Assembly: GCF_037023735.1 (NCBI RefSeq)
Contig: NZ_CP146069.1
Location: 1,839,501-1,903,500, forward strand
Length of the DNA: 64,000 nucleotides
Direction: 5' to 3'
Source: Roseovarius sp. S88
Lineage (GTDB): Bacteria; Pseudomonadota; Alphaproteobacteria; Rhodobacterales; Rhodobacteraceae
Shown here piece after piece: positions 53,422 to 63,020 of this stretch. Below the pieces are notes generated by a model. It was not told where the DNA came from, did not search any database, and saw only the letters and a list, made by a program, of their open reading frames with translations. A program made the translations under genes and the position numbers. Each line of letters opens with the position of its first letter. The stretch's first letter is position 1.

Positions 53422-55874
53422 TGCGCCTTTTGAAAGGCTTAGCTCTGATATTTCTGCTGGCGTTTTGGAGCGCCGTGCCACTTTTACTCGCGCCAGAAGC
53501 TGCACAGGCGCAATCCACACCGCAAATTTCTCAGTCAGAGCCCGACTACGAGACTTGGATCCGCACAGCGGACCGGGCCGATGAGGCAATAGAAGCAGCC
53601 CGCGCTTCGACAACGGCTCTTGAGACATTGCGCGAAGATCTGGCGGGCTGGCGGCAGCAATTCATTGCGGCCCAAGGCATCAACAGCAATGCGCTGGCCA
53701 CAGTGCGCCGTCAGATCAGCGATCTGGGCCCTGTCCCCGAAAACGGAGAAGAACCCGAAGATGTGGCTGCCAATCGCCAGCTTTTGCAAGACAGGCTGGA
53801 CCGGCTGAATGCTCCGGTTCTGCGTGCCGAGTTGGCGTTTAGCCGTGCCGATGGACTGATCCGCGGTATCGACAAGATCATTCGCGACCGGCAAGCCGAA
53901 GAATTGCTGGAATTCGGACCATCACCGCTCAACCCGACCCATTGGGCCGCTGGATTGGCGGCGCTGCCCGCAACAATGACACAGCTCTCTGGCGAGATAT
54001 CAAAGGCCTGGCGCAACCCGGTACAAGCGGCAGAGACAAGAAACAGTCTGCCGGTTGTAGCGGTTCTCACTCTTCTGGGACTCATTCTGGTGTCGCGCGG
54101 TCGGGTCTGGAGCCGACGGCTGACCAATCGGGTATTGGGCGAGAACCCTGGTGCCGGGCTTTGGATCACTGGGTTTGTGGTGTCGTTGGGCAGTCTAGGG
54201 TTGCCCTTTGTCGGGATATTGCTGCTCATCGAGGCTATCGTCTCAACAGGTCTGGTGGGACTGCGCGGCGATCAGATCCTTGCAGCCTTTGTACCTGCGG
54301 CGTTTGCTTTCCTGCTGGCGCGCTGGCTGGCCACACGGGTGTTCCCCGCAGATGAAGCGCGCACCTTGCCACTCATCCTTGATGCAACTCAGCGATCAAG
54401 GGGACGTTTCTTTGGGGCCTGTCTGGGACTCGTCGCCGCCACGGCTGTCTTTCTACGAGATGTGGGTGATATTTCTGGCTGGAGTGATGCGGCAACCAAT
54501 GTCGTGGTGTTTCCCGTATTGGTCATATCCGGGTTTCTTCTCTGGAGATTGGCGAACCTGCTGCGCGTACATGTACGCAACTCATCAGAGGCGGATGGCG
54601 AAGAAAGCTATCGAACCAAACTGATCAGCGTGCTGGCACTGGGCCTTGTCGTGCTGGCGTTCGTGTCTCCGCTTCTGGCGGCAGTGGGGTACTTCAGGCT
54701 TGCGGAATCTCTGATGCTGCCATCGCTGGCATCACTTGAGATGTTGGCGGTGCTTCTGGTGCTGCAGCGTCTGGTGGTCGAGGTCTATGTGCTCATCACT
54801 GGTAACCGCGAGGGCGCAGCAGAGTCGCTGCTTCCGATCCTGATCGGATTCCTTCTTGTGCTGGCCTCTTTGCCGATCTTCGCGCTCATCTGGGGCGCGC
54901 GGGTGGCGGACCTGACCGAGCTTTGGACGCAAGCGCTTGACGGCATCAGCATCGGTGGTGTGCGCATCTCGCCGATGATTTTCCTCACCTTCGCGCTGGT
55001 CTTTGTGCTGGGGTATCTGGCCACACGCATGGTGCAGGGGGCGCTCAAGAACACCATCCTGCCCAAGACACGTATGGATGCTGGTGGGCGCAATGCGATT
55101 GTGTCAGGCGTCGGATATCTCGGGATATTCCTGGCCGCCGTCATCGCCATCACAAGTGCTGGAATTGACCTTAGCTCGATTGCCATTGTCGCCGGTGCGT
55201 TGTCGGTTGGTATCGGCTTTGGCCTGCAAAACATCGTGTCTAACTTTGTCTCAGGCATCATCCTTCTGATCGAGAGGCCGATTTCCGAAGGCGACTGGAT
55301 CGAGGTTGGCGGCGTACATGGCACGGTGCGGGATATCTCTGTGCGCTCGACCATTATCCAGACTTTTGACCGCTCGGACGTCATCGTGCCAAATTCCGAC
55401 CTCGTCAGCGGACGGGTGACAAACTACACACGCGGCAACACTGTGGGTCGCGTCATTGTGCCGGTGGGCGTGGCTTATGGGTCGGACACCAAGAAGGTTG
55501 AGGCCATCCTGCAAGAGGTGGCGGATGCACATCCTCTGGTGCTGATGAACCCGCCGCCTGCGGTTCTTTTCCGGTCCTTCGGGGCCTCTTCGCTTGATTT
55601 CGAAATCCGCGCCATCTTGCGCGATGTGAACTACGTGATGTCGGTGCACTCTGAGATGAACCACGAGATCGCCAGACGGTTCGAGGAAGAAGGCATCGAA
55701 GTGCCCTTCGCGCAGCGCGATATCTGGATCCGCAATCCCGAGGCCTTGCCGCAAACTCAAGCCCAGCAATCGGACCCGCCACCAATGAAATCCAAAGACA
55801 TGTCAGCGCATGTCACGCCGGAGGATCTGGACGCTGGCAAGGGCGACGCGGATGGTGACGGAGGCGGGCGATGA
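53418..55874 (+). CDS. MscS-family mechanosensitive channel with DUF3772 domain
   Basis: Large channel protein of 818 residues: Sec signal peptide (to about AQAQ), a periplasmic DUF3772 domain rich in coiled coil (residues 40-200), about ten helices, and a C-terminal MscS core with SVGIGFGLQNIVSNFVSGIILL and ISEGDWIEVGGVHGTVRDIS. It protects against osmotic downshock; the domain layout is that of MscK-like channels. The ATG overlaps the cysK stop. Confidence 0.92.
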   Translation: MMRLLKGLALIFLLAFWSAVPLLLAPEAAQAQSTPQISQSEPDYETWIRTADRADEAIEAARASTTALETLREDLAGWRQQFIAAQGINSNALATVRRQISDLGPVPENGEEPEDVAANRQLLQDRLDRLNAPVLRAELAFSRADGLIRGIDKIIRDRQAEELLEFGPSPLNPTHWAAGLAALPATMTQLSGEISKAWRNPVQAAETRNSLPVVAVLTLLGLILVSRGRVWSRRLTNRVLGENPGAGLWITGFVVSLGSLGLPFVGILLLIEAIVSTGLVGLRGDQILAAFVPAAFAFLLARWLATRVFPADEARTLPLILDATQRSRGRFFGACLGLVAATAVFLRDVGDISGWSDAATNVVVFPVLVISGFLLWRLANLLRVHVRNSSEADGEESYRTKLISVLALGLVVLAFVSPLLAAVGYFRLAESLMLPSLASLEMLAVLLVLQRLVVEVYVLITGNREGAAESLLPILIGFLLVLASLPIFALIWGARVADLTELWTQALDGISIGGVRISPMIFLTFALVFVLGYLATRMVQGALKNTILPKTRMDAGGRNAIVSGVGYLGIFLAAVIAITSAGIDLSSIAIVAGALSVGIGFGLQNIVSNFVSGIILLIERPISEGDWIEVGGVHGTVRDISVRSTIIQTFDRSDVIVPNSDLVSGRVTNYTRGNTVGRVIVPVGVAYGSDTKKVEAILQEVADAHPLVLMNPPPAVLFRSFGASSLDFEIRAILRDVNYVMSVHSEMNHEIARRFEEEGIEVPFAQRDIWIRNPEALPQTQAQQSDPPPMKSKDMSAHVTPEDLDAGKGDADGDGGGR

Positions 55875-56590
55875 CTGATCGGTTGTACCTGAAGAATGCT
55901 TATGCTCGGGATGCCAAGGGGCATGTGACAGCACACACACCCGAAGGCGGCATTGTGCTGAGCAAGTCGCTCTTTTATCCCACCAGCGGCGGGCAACCGG
56001 GCGATAGCGGTCATATTGTCTGGGTGGATGCGACGCTTGAAATCGCAACGACGATCAAGCTTGATGCCTGGCAGATCGCGCTTATCCCTGCGGAGCCACA
56101 GCCCTTACCGCCCGTGGGCACTGAGATCATGCAGCATATCGACTGGGACCGGCGCTATCGGCACATGCGCGTGCACACGGCCTTGCATCTGCTATCGGTG
56201 GTCCTGCCTTTGCCGGTGACGGGAGGCTCCATCGGCACCGAAAAAGGACGGCTCGATTTTGATATGGCAGAGCCTCCAGAGGATAAATCCAAGCTGGAAG
56301 AGCTACTCAATGCAATGGTGGCGCTCAACCTTCCGGTCAGCGAAAGCTGGATCACAGATGCGGAACTGCGTGATAATCCGGGACTGGTAAAAACTATGTC
56401 CGTCAAGCCGCCTGTGGGAGAAGGGCAGGTGCGACTGGTGCGCATTGGCGAAGGTGAGTCGCAGGTCGATCTACAACCTTGTGGCGGTACCCATGTGGCG
56501 CGCACCGGCGAGATCGGCAAGCTGCGCATTGGCAAGATCGAAAAGAAAGGTCGTCAGAACCGCCGGGTGTATCTGCATCTCGATGGATGA
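55871..56590 (+). CDS. AlaX-type alanyl-tRNA editing protein
   Basis: Stand-alone editing enzyme of 239 residues that deacylates Ser-tRNA(Ala) or Gly-tRNA(Ala). The zinc motifs are HMRVHTALH (HxxxH) and CGGTH, in the order of AlaRS editing domains; FYPTSGGQPGDSG at the start matches AlaX-M. It overlaps the channel gene by 4 bp, so it is in the same operon. Confidence 0.92.
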   Translation: MTDRLYLKNAYARDAKGHVTAHTPEGGIVLSKSLFYPTSGGQPGDSGHIVWVDATLEIATTIKLDAWQIALIPAEPQPLPPVGTEIMQHIDWDRRYRHMRVHTALHLLSVVLPLPVTGGSIGTEKGRLDFDMAEPPEDKSKLEELLNAMVALNLPVSESWITDAELRDNPGLVKTMSVKPPVGEGQVRLVRIGEGESQVDLQPCGGTHVARTGEIGKLRIGKIEKKGRQNRRVYLHLDG

Positions 56591-56606
56591 GGCAGAGGGA
56601 GTTATC

Positions 56607-57239
56607 ATGGCAAATGCAAAAGCACGCAACCTGATCGAGGGACGCGCGGTGCTGATCGTGATCGACATTCAGAAATCGACCTTTGCACCGCTCTCAGATG
56701 ATGAACGGGCCATTGCGCATATGCCGGACTATGCCGAGCGCATGGCGTTGTCGCGTAAGGCCATTGATCAAGCGCGTGACGTGGGTATTCCGGTGGTTTT
56801 CATTCAGGAAATTCATCGTGCCGATCTGGTGGACATGGGGCGCGAGACCGATGGGGACGAGGAGGTGCACTGCCTCGACAACAACCCTCTGACCGAGCTG
56901 GCGGTCGAAGAGCTAGGCATTCTTCCCGACGACTACAAAATCCAGAAACGCCGCTACTCGGCCTTTTACGGCACCGACCTTGAGATCCTGCTCAGAGGTC
57001 TGAAGGCCGAAACCCTGATCCTGGTGGGCGGGCTGACGGATGTCTGCGTGCACTACACCTTTGTGGATGCGCATCAGGGTGATTATTTCTGCCGCGTGAT
57101 CGAGGACTGCGTCGCAGGCTCCAGCATCGAGGCGCACGACGCCGCGCTCCGGGCCATGGAATATCTCCAGCACGGCGCGGTGCGATCACTGAATGAAGTG
57201 CTGGAGGCGATGGCAAAGCCAGTTCAGATCCATGGCTAG
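56607..57239 (+). CDS. Isochorismatase-like cysteine hydrolase
   Basis: Hydrolase of 210 residues with the catalytic triad pattern: Asp in VLIVIDIQKS, Lys in QKRRYSAFYGTDL, and Cys in GGLTDVCVHYT. The family includes nicotinamidases, N-carbamoyl hydrolases and biuret-type amidases; the substrate is unknown. The ATG has GAGGGAG upstream and follows alaX by 16 bp, so it is probably the last gene of this long run. A weak hairpin (57292-57304) lies after it. Confidence 0.87.
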   Translation: MANAKARNLIEGRAVLIVIDIQKSTFAPLSDDERAIAHMPDYAERMALSRKAIDQARDVGIPVVFIQEIHRADLVDMGRETDGDEEVHCLDNNPLTELAVEELGILPDDYKIQKRRYSAFYGTDLEILLRGLKAETLILVGGLTDVCVHYTFVDAHQGDYFCRVIEDCVAGSSIEAHDAALRAMEYLQHGAVRSLNEVLEAMAKPVQIHG

Positions 57240-57366
57240 GCTGGTATCGGAAAAATGCTAAGCCTCGAACCAAGCAAAGATGGGCTTGAGTGCCAAACGT
57301 TGGCGAATTTTTATACAAGGTCGGTCCGCCGCTAAAGTTCCGGAGTCTTGCCGGGATATTTGATGG

Positions 57367-58137
57367 TCAAATAGACCTTTTGGGGTCGATGGGTTTGGTC
57401 TCTATTGCTTCTTTCTTGATCATAAATGCGAGCATCGTATCAACGGTCTGAATTCTGTCCGCCAATGCATTATGTGCCAAGAAATCATGCGCCGCACGCG
57501 CACATCCATCCCAGGCAAAATAGTCGTCAAGAATTATCAATCCCCCGACTTCAACTTTATCATAGAGAATATTGAGGCACTCTGCCGTGGATGAATACCA
57601 ATCCGCATCGAGCCGCAGAACCGAAATTGGCCCCTTGACGTCCTCAAGCGTGTCACTGAACCAACCCTTGAGAACGTTGAAATCCGTTGCCGAAGATTTT
57701 GACATCACGTCATTTGCAAAACTCTCTTCTGTTTTGCAGTTGTCAACGGCATTGCTTTTTTGCCAGTCCGTCGCTTTGATCCCATCGATTGCTTCGGCAC
57801 TTGGCAAGCCTTCAAAGCTGTCAAGCAAGTAATAGCGCCGCTCAGACCCAAGAATATCGGCCATTCCGGCAGACATGCCCCCTCGCCAAACACCACATTC
57901 GACCACCGCACCAGAACCAACACCATGCGTATTCACAACGGCAAGATTGGCGCAAAAAGCCTCAACAGATAACCTTGTGTAGTCGCTATACCTGTCGTAA
58001 ATTTTGAGAAATTCCTCACTTTCGAGCGCTTTCCAAAAACTGTTTGCTTTCCCGAACGACTTTGCCAGTGCGTTCCGAACGCGTCGGTTCTTGGTGACTG
58101 CTCGGACGCTGGACTTCAAAGTTTTGTTGACTGCCAC
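57367..58137 (-). CDS. TylF/MycF-like SAM-dependent O-methyltransferase, GTG start
   Basis: Protein of 256 residues of the macrocin O-methyltransferase family. SAM site VECGVWRGGMSAGMADIL, metal/acidic motif LRLDADWYSSTAECL, and LIILDDYFAWDGC are visible. Start is GTG at 58135-58137, with AAGGA upstream; no ATG fits. Family members modify sugars of macrolides, but no other sugar or antibiotic genes are near. Its lower GC content than the neighbours suggests it may be acquired. Confidence 0.82.
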   Translation of the reverse strand: MAVNKTLKSSVRAVTKNRRVRNALAKSFGKANSFWKALESEEFLKIYDRYSDYTRLSVEAFCANLAVVNTHGVGSGAVVECGVWRGGMSAGMADILGSERRYYLLDSFEGLPSAEAIDGIKATDWQKSNAVDNCKTEESFANDVMSKSSATDFNVLKGWFSDTLEDVKGPISVLRLDADWYSSTAECLNILYDKVEVGGLIILDDYFAWDGCARAAHDFLAHNALADRIQTVDTMLAFMIKKEAIETKPIDPKRSI

Positions 58138-58224
58138 GCCTTTTTTTCCTTCTCAACATGCCGGTTTTCGACACTATTGCTTAAACTTTTGAACACTCCA
58201 AGATACGCATACCAAACTTCTAAC

Positions 58225-58253
58225 AAAAAACCCCGGCGATCACCGGGGTTTTT
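58225..58253. terminator. Terminator after the methyl-THF enzyme operon
   Basis: CCCCGG and CCGGGG pair around CGATCA with A/T runs on both sides (AAAAAA before, TTTTT after), working in both directions. For the minus strand it ends the PF13769-metF-methyltransferase operon. Confidence 0.9.
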
Positions 58254-58271
58254 GAACCTTTTCAGCAAAAC

Positions 58272-59339
58272 TTAGGCCCGACGGCGCCGCCGCGCACCAG
58301 CCCGGCCACCACGTCCGCCGGGGGACTCTTCGCCCGGCTTCAGCGGGGCTTTGTTGAACTTGATCCACTCGCCACCATGCGGGTCATTGTTGGTCAGGAA
58401 GTTGGCCGCGCGGATGGCCTCCATCTCTTTGCCCGGGCGGCTTTTGGTCGAGCCCAAACCGAAAAGCTGACAGAAGGTTTCATCATCCATGCCCTCGGGC
58501 AGGATAATGCCCGCGGCTTCGATCTCGGCGCGCTTGGCGGCCTTCTCGGCCTCCTTCACAGGCAGGGCGATCGGATTCATGATGGCCGATGTCATACCTG
58601 CGCCCATGGCCATAGGTAGAAACGCATTGTTGATGCCGTGGCGGTTGGGCAGGCCGAATGAGATATTTGATGCACCACAGGTGGTGTTGACGCCCAACTC
58701 CTCGCGCAGACGGCGCACCAGGGTGAAGACCTGAAGCCCCGCGGTACCCATTGCACCGATCGGCATGACCAGTGGGTCGACCACAATGTCATGCGCCGGA
58801 ATGCCGAAATCGGCGGCACGTTCGACAATCTTCTTGGCGACGGCAAAGCGTACATCGGGATCCTCGGAAATACCGGTGTCATCGTTGGAAATCGCCACAA
58901 CCGGCACATTGTATTTCTTCACCAGAGGCAGGATCGCCTCAAGACGTTCTTCTTCACCCGTGACTGAGTTGAGCAAAGGCCGTCCTTCGCAGACCTCCAG
59001 ACCCGCCTCCAGCGCACCGGGCACAGAGCTGTCGATACACAGAGGCACATCTACAAGCCCCTGCACCAATTCGATCACCTTCCGCATGAGCGGCGGTTCG
59101 GTCTGGTTGGGATCGGGGTTGGAATTATAGACCACGCCGGCATTCACATCGAGCACCGTGGCACCCGCAGCGACCTGTGCAATGGCATCTGCCTCGACGG
59201 TGGAAAAGTCACCGGCTTCCAACTCGGCCGCGAGTTTCTTGCGCCCTGTTGGGTTGATCCGTTCTCCAATCACGCAGAAGGGTTGATCAAAGCCGATGAT
59301 GGCGGTTTTGGTTTTGCTTTCGACGATGGTCTGCGTCAT
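58272..59339 (-). CDS. Methyl-THF:corrinoid methyltransferase, pterin module of split methionine synthase
   Basis: Pterin-binding TIM-barrel protein of 355 residues, like MetH domain 2 and AcsE. Start FCVIGERINPTGRKKLAAEL is the pterin signature, followed by GATVLDVNAG, PLCIDSS, LNSVTGE and GASNISFGLPNR. It ends with a Gly/Arg tail, GGRAGARRRRRA, like the homocysteine enzyme. It is 3 bp downstream of metF, so methyl-THF producer and user are co-expressed. Its corrinoid partner is encoded at 16969-17673. Confidence 0.92.
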   Translation of the reverse strand: MTQTIVESKTKTAIIGFDQPFCVIGERINPTGRKKLAAELEAGDFSTVEADAIAQVAAGATVLDVNAGVVYNSNPDPNQTEPPLMRKVIELVQGLVDVPLCIDSSVPGALEAGLEVCEGRPLLNSVTGEEERLEAILPLVKKYNVPVVAISNDDTGISEDPDVRFAVAKKIVERAADFGIPAHDIVVDPLVMPIGAMGTAGLQVFTLVRRLREELGVNTTCGASNISFGLPNRHGINNAFLPMAMGAGMTSAIMNPIALPVKEAEKAAKRAEIEAAGIILPEGMDDETFCQLFGLGSTKSRPGKEMEAIRAANFLTNNDPHGGEWIKFNKAPLKPGEESPGGRGGRAGARRRRRA

Positions 59340-59342
59340 GGT

Positions 59343-60275
59343 TTATCCTTGCTGGCTGGCAGGCACAGTGGACGCGCCGCCATTGTCAATCGCCCAGGTG
59401 GCGTTGGTCTTGATCCCGCCTAATGGGAAGAAATGCACGTTGGTGATGTTGAAATCCGGATTGGCGGCTTTGTGGGCGGCCAGTTGGCTGAGAACATCGG
59501 TCGGCTCATAGGGCAGAAGGAGCTTGGAGACATCCATCGCACGCTTTTGCAGCACTTTGAGCGATGGCCCGACACCACAGGCGATGGCGAATTTGATCAG
59601 CGTCTGAAGCTTGGCCGGACCCGCGATGCCAATGTGGACAGGCAGGGTGATCCCGGCCGCCGCCAGATCATCGGCCCATTTGATGATGGGGCCTGCGTCA
59701 AAGGCAAACTGCGTGGCCAGCGCCATTTCGGCATCGGTGGTTTCAGAGAATTTCTGCTTCCAGCGAAGCGCCTCTTCGACATTCTTCATGCTGCCGTCTG
59801 GATCAATGTCCTTGTTGCCTTCGGGGTGACCGGCCACATGCAACCGTTTGAAACCCGCGCGATCAAACGCTCCACTTTCCAAAAGCTGCATGGAGCTGTG
59901 ATAGTCGCCATGGGGCTTTTCCACTCCACCGGCGAGCAAAAGCGCCTGTTCGACACCGGCCTCGCCTTGATAGCGCGCAATCCAGTCTTCCAGCGTCGCC
60001 TGATCCTTGATGATCCGCGCCGGGAAGTGGGGCATGACAGGGTAGCCATCGGCGGCCAGACGTTTGGCCGTGGCGACCATGTCTTCAATGGGCGTGCCCT
60101 CGATATGTGCGATGTAGACACGGGTGCCAGTCGGCAGAAGATCACGGAAGTTTTCAACCTTCTCAGCTGTACGCGGCATGACCTCTATGGAGTATCCTTT
60201 GAGAAAGGCCTCCATTTCCGGTGTGACCACGCGCTCGCTTGGTGTCTCGCGTCTTTTGAAGTTCAACAAAGCCAT
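59343..60275 (-). CDS. metF: Methylenetetrahydrofolate reductase family protein
   Basis: Makes 5-methyl-THF from 5,10-methylene-THF. The 310 residues have the MTHFR barrel: SIEVMPRTAEKVENF, VYIAHIEGTP, ALLLAGGVEKPHGDY, KRLHVAGHPEGNKDI and PVHIGIAGPAKLQTL. It belongs to a divergent MetF-like branch seen next to corrinoid methyltransferases. The ATG at 60273-60275 follows GGGAGG by five bases; 12 upstream codons from a TTG are not needed. Confidence 0.88.
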   Translation of the reverse strand: MALLNFKRRETPSERVVTPEMEAFLKGYSIEVMPRTAEKVENFRDLLPTGTRVYIAHIEGTPIEDMVATAKRLAADGYPVMPHFPARIIKDQATLEDWIARYQGEAGVEQALLLAGGVEKPHGDYHSSMQLLESGAFDRAGFKRLHVAGHPEGNKDIDPDGSMKNVEEALRWKQKFSETTDAEMALATQFAFDAGPIIKWADDLAAAGITLPVHIGIAGPAKLQTLIKFAIACGVGPSLKVLQKRAMDVSKLLLPYEPTDVLSQLAAHKAANPDFNITNVHFFPLGGIKTNATWAIDNGGASTVPASQQG

Positions 60276-60307
60276 CGCGGCCTCCCAGAAAGATTTGGGG
60301 CTTTTGC

Positions 60308-60613
60308 TCAATTTGAGTTGGCCCAGCCATCATTTGCGATCAATTCCTTGATCCGGTCTTGGTCGTATTCCGTGTCCAGCCGCGCGGCTTCGGCCTCGGC
60401 CACCGCTTCGGCCTCACCGTCCACAGGGTAGGGCGCGGCCTTGCGCCATTCGGCGAGGTAGGCATCGGTGTCCGCTGCGCCAATTTTCATCGCCGCCCGG
60501 TCGATGGCCTGTTCAAAGCGCTCGGGCAACGGCCGTTTGGCGCCCCGACGGCCCTTGCCGACAATGACCTGCGCGGGGATATCGCGCCAGTACACAACGG
60601 TGACATCTACCAT
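60308..60613 (-). CDS. PF13769 (virulence-factor domain) protein in the metF operon
   Basis: Small protein of 101 residues starting VDVTVVYWRDIPAQVIVGKG, the pattern of the so-called virulence-factor domain, followed by an acidic helical half. The name does not reflect a known role. It is 32 bp upstream of metF and first in the three-gene one-carbon operon, so a link to methyl-THF metabolism is likely. GAGGA lies seven bases before its ATG. Confidence 0.8.
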   Translation of the reverse strand: MVDVTVVYWRDIPAQVIVGKGRRGAKRPLPERFEQAIDRAAMKIGAADTDAYLAEWRKAAPYPVDGEAEAVAEAEAARLDTEYDQDRIKELIANDGWANSN

Positions 60614-60867
60614 CTCTGATTCCTCATCCTCAGTTGTCCCCTCATAGTGCAGGCCAGACAGGACACGGTGTCGTTTTTCGACTTAACACGGTCACCGAGC
60701 GACCTTTGGCTCATCTGGTCTTCTAGCGGATATAGATGCTCTGACCGCGTCAGGCCACTGCCGGGGCCTTGAATTCCAGTCAAGTCTCATATGAGCCGCG
60801 TTCAATGCTTGCGCGAGAGCCATCGGATGACTACTTTGTAAGCAACTTGAAATGGAGGGCGTAAGCG

Positions 60868-61980
60868 ATGGCGCCCAAGCGTCCCGTTGGTGCGGGCGCT
60901 ATCCCGAAACAGGTAGAGAGCCCCGCACTGACCAAGCCCGCTCCCGGGCCGCTCTATGCGGCGTTGGATTTGGGCACAAACAGTTGCCGTATGCTGATTG
61001 CCCGACCAGAGGGCGACCAGTTCAAAGTCGTGGATAGCTTCTCAAAATCGGTTCAACTGGGTGCCGGACTTGAAAGCTCGGGCAAGCTGTCGCGATCCTC
61101 AATTTACCGAACAATTCAGGCGCTTCGCGTGTGCCAGCAAAAGATAAAACGGCACAAGGTGAACCGCATGCGGCTGGTGGCAACCGAAGCCTGCCGACGC
61201 GCCAGCAATGGTGCGGCCTTCATGAAGCGGGTGCGGCGAGAAACAGGTCTTCCGCTGGAAATCATCGAAACTCAGGAAGAAGCACAACTGGCCGTGGTGT
61301 CTTGCGCGCCATTGGTGAGCAAAAATACTGAGCAGCTTCTCGTTGTAGATATCGGTGGCGGTTCGACCGAGCTTGTGTGGATTGACCTAAAGGATGTGCG
61401 ACCGCGCGAACGCGCGCAGGCGATCATGCGGATGCATGGCGGCTTTCCTGTATGTGACGGCGACGGATCAAAAGCACGTGTCGTGGACTGGATCAGCGTA
61501 CCACTGGGAGTCGCGACTTTGCGCGATCAGTTTCGCGATGTAGAGGATGATGCGGCGCGCTTTGCTCTTATGAGCTGGTTTTTTGAGGAAAACCTGGCCG
61601 AATTCGCGCCATATAAGGATGAGCCGCCGCGCGAGGGATTTCAGATCATCGGCACATCCGGCACCGTGACGACGGTGGCCGCAAGCCATCTGGGTCTTAA
61701 GCGCTATGACCGGAACAAGGTCGACGGCCTGCGTATGACCAGTGACGAGATCGACAAAGTGATCCGCACTTATCTGCAGATGGGCCCCGAAGGGCGCCGG
61801 GCCGACCCTCGCATTGGGCTGGACCGCCAGGCACTTATCATGTCAGGTGCGGCGATCCTGCAGGCGTTACTGCGGTGTTGGCCCACGGACCGTTTGTCCG
61901 TTGCAGACAGGGGTCTGCGCGAGGGCATGCTTTATGCCCAAATGGCAGCAGACGGCGTTCTGGGCGAGGGGTGTGCATGA
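60868..61980 (+). CDS. ppx: Ppx/GppA-family phosphatase
   Basis: Exopolyphosphatase or pppGpp phosphatase of 370 residues. The ASKHA ATPase motifs are [27 protein letters not shown] and [13 protein letters not shown]. The short form (no HD domain) is common in Rhodobacterales. GGAGGG precedes the ATG. The stop overlaps the rlmE start. The 254-bp gap to the one-carbon operon holds only a small GTCG-AAAAA-CGAC hairpin (minus strand, near 60670-60685). Confidence 0.92.
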   Translation: MAPKRPVGAGAIPKQVESPALTKPAPGPLYAALDLGTNSCRMLIARPEGDQFKVVDSFSKSVQLGAGLESSGKLSRSSIYRTIQALRVCQQKIKRHKVNRMRLVATEACRRASNGAAFMKRVRRETGLPLEIIETQEEAQLAVVSCAPLVSKNTEQLLVVDIGGGSTELVWIDLKDVRPRERAQAIMRMHGGFPVCDGDGSKARVVDWISVPLGVATLRDQFRDVEDDAARFALMSWFFEENLAEFAPYKDEPPREGFQIIGTSGTVTTVAASHLGLKRYDRNKVDGLRMTSDEIDKVIRTYLQMGPEGRRADPRIGLDRQALIMSGAAILQALLRCWPTDRLSVADRGLREGMLYAQMAADGVLGEGCA

Positions 61981-62702
61981 TGGCCAAGAAACCCACTGGT
62001 AAAAACACCTCCGGGCGCGGGCAGCGGGATCTGACGGTGCGGGTCAAGACCGCCAAGGGGCGTAGATCGTCTTCAACCCGCTGGCTGCAGCGGCAATTGA
62101 ATGACCCGTATGTGAAACGCGCGCAGGCCGAGGGGTATCGTGGGCGCGCGGCTTATAAGATCATGGAACTTGACGACAAGTTTCGCTTTCTGGTGCCCGG
62201 CGCGCGGGTGGTCGATCTGGGCTGTGCACCCGGGGGCTGGTGTCAGGTGGCGGTGCCGCGTGTGAACGCTCTTGCTGAGAAAAAGAACAAAGCAGTGGGC
62301 ACGATCCTTGGCATTGACCTGCAAGAAGTTGATCCCATCCCCGGATGCGAGATTCATGTGCTCGATTTCATGGAAGACGGGGCCGATGACAAGGTGAAGG
62401 ACTGGCTCGGTGGCAAGGCAGATGTTGTGATGTCTGACATGGCCGCGGCGTCGTCAGGACACAAGCAAACCGACCACTTGCGGATCATCGCGCTTTGCGA
62501 AGCGGCCGCGTATCTGGCCTTCGACGTGCTGGATGACGGCGGCACATTCGTGTCCAAGGTTTTGGCCGGCGGTGCGGAGGGCGAGCTTCAAAAGCTCTTG
62601 AAACAGCGTTTCACCAAGGTCGCCAACGTCAAACCACCCGCATCCCGCGCGGACAGTTCCGAAAAATTCGTGGTGGCCACAGGGTTTCGCGGTGCGGATT
62701 AA
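61977..62702 (+). CDS. rlmE: 23S rRNA (U2552) 2'-O-methyltransferase
   Basis: FtsJ/RrmJ-family enzyme of 241 residues that methylates U2552 in the ribosomal A loop. SAM motif [15 protein letters not shown], catalytic residues in [11 protein letters not shown] (K), [17 protein letters not shown] (D) and [11 protein letters not shown] (K) are present. An ATG (61977) overlaps the ppx stop by 4 bp; a second in-frame ATG follows. The N-terminal 30 residues are a basic extension. Confidence 0.94.
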   Translation: MMAKKPTGKNTSGRGQRDLTVRVKTAKGRRSSSTRWLQRQLNDPYVKRAQAEGYRGRAAYKIMELDDKFRFLVPGARVVDLGCAPGGWCQVAVPRVNALAEKKNKAVGTILGIDLQEVDPIPGCEIHVLDFMEDGADDKVKDWLGGKADVVMSDMAAASSGHKQTDHLRIIALCEAAAYLAFDVLDDGGTFVSKVLAGGAEGELQKLLKQRFTKVANVKPPASRADSSEKFVVATGFRGAD

Positions 62703-62878
62703 CCACGCGGATTGAGAGACCCCAAAGCGCGCGACAAAAGCTCCTGTTCGCTCATCTGACGCTCTTGCACGGGCTGTGCCGCTGAAGTGGTATGCTGAGT
62801 TGCAATGTTCTCCTGCCGCAAAAGCTCAAAAAGCTTCGCGTGACGCACGAATGTGGGTTCTGCTTGCTCGTTTGACAT
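62699..62878 (-). CDS. Small protein of unknown function convergent with rlmE
   Basis: Product of 59 residues, [20 protein letters not shown] and then a Gln/Ser-rich half ending [12 protein letters not shown]. The composition looks coding, and its stop overlaps that of rlmE by 4 bp. I recognise no domain. Could be a small Rhodobacterales-specific protein. Confidence 0.5.
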   Translation of the reverse strand: MSNEQAEPTFVRHAKLFELLRQENIATQHTTSAAQPVQERQMSEQELLSRALGSLNPRG

Positions 62879-63020
62879 CACACAGCTCTGCCTCAATCTG
62901 TGCGCCCCCGTCAGGGTTGATAGTGTGTTAATGGGGCAGATTTGGCTCGGCCTTGGCGCGATTTCGTGACGCTATAAGGGCGGAATGTGGCAGGGCACGA
63001 CGCGGTTACATCAGGCATGC

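Noticed and set aside
59433..60431. 332-codon open frame opposite metF
   Set aside because: Shadow of metF and the PF13769 gene; composition follows the antisense codon pattern.
60614..60867. SAM, cobalamin or THF riboswitch before the one-carbon operon
   Set aside because: Only one small hairpin is visible; no known riboswitch core could be matched by eye.
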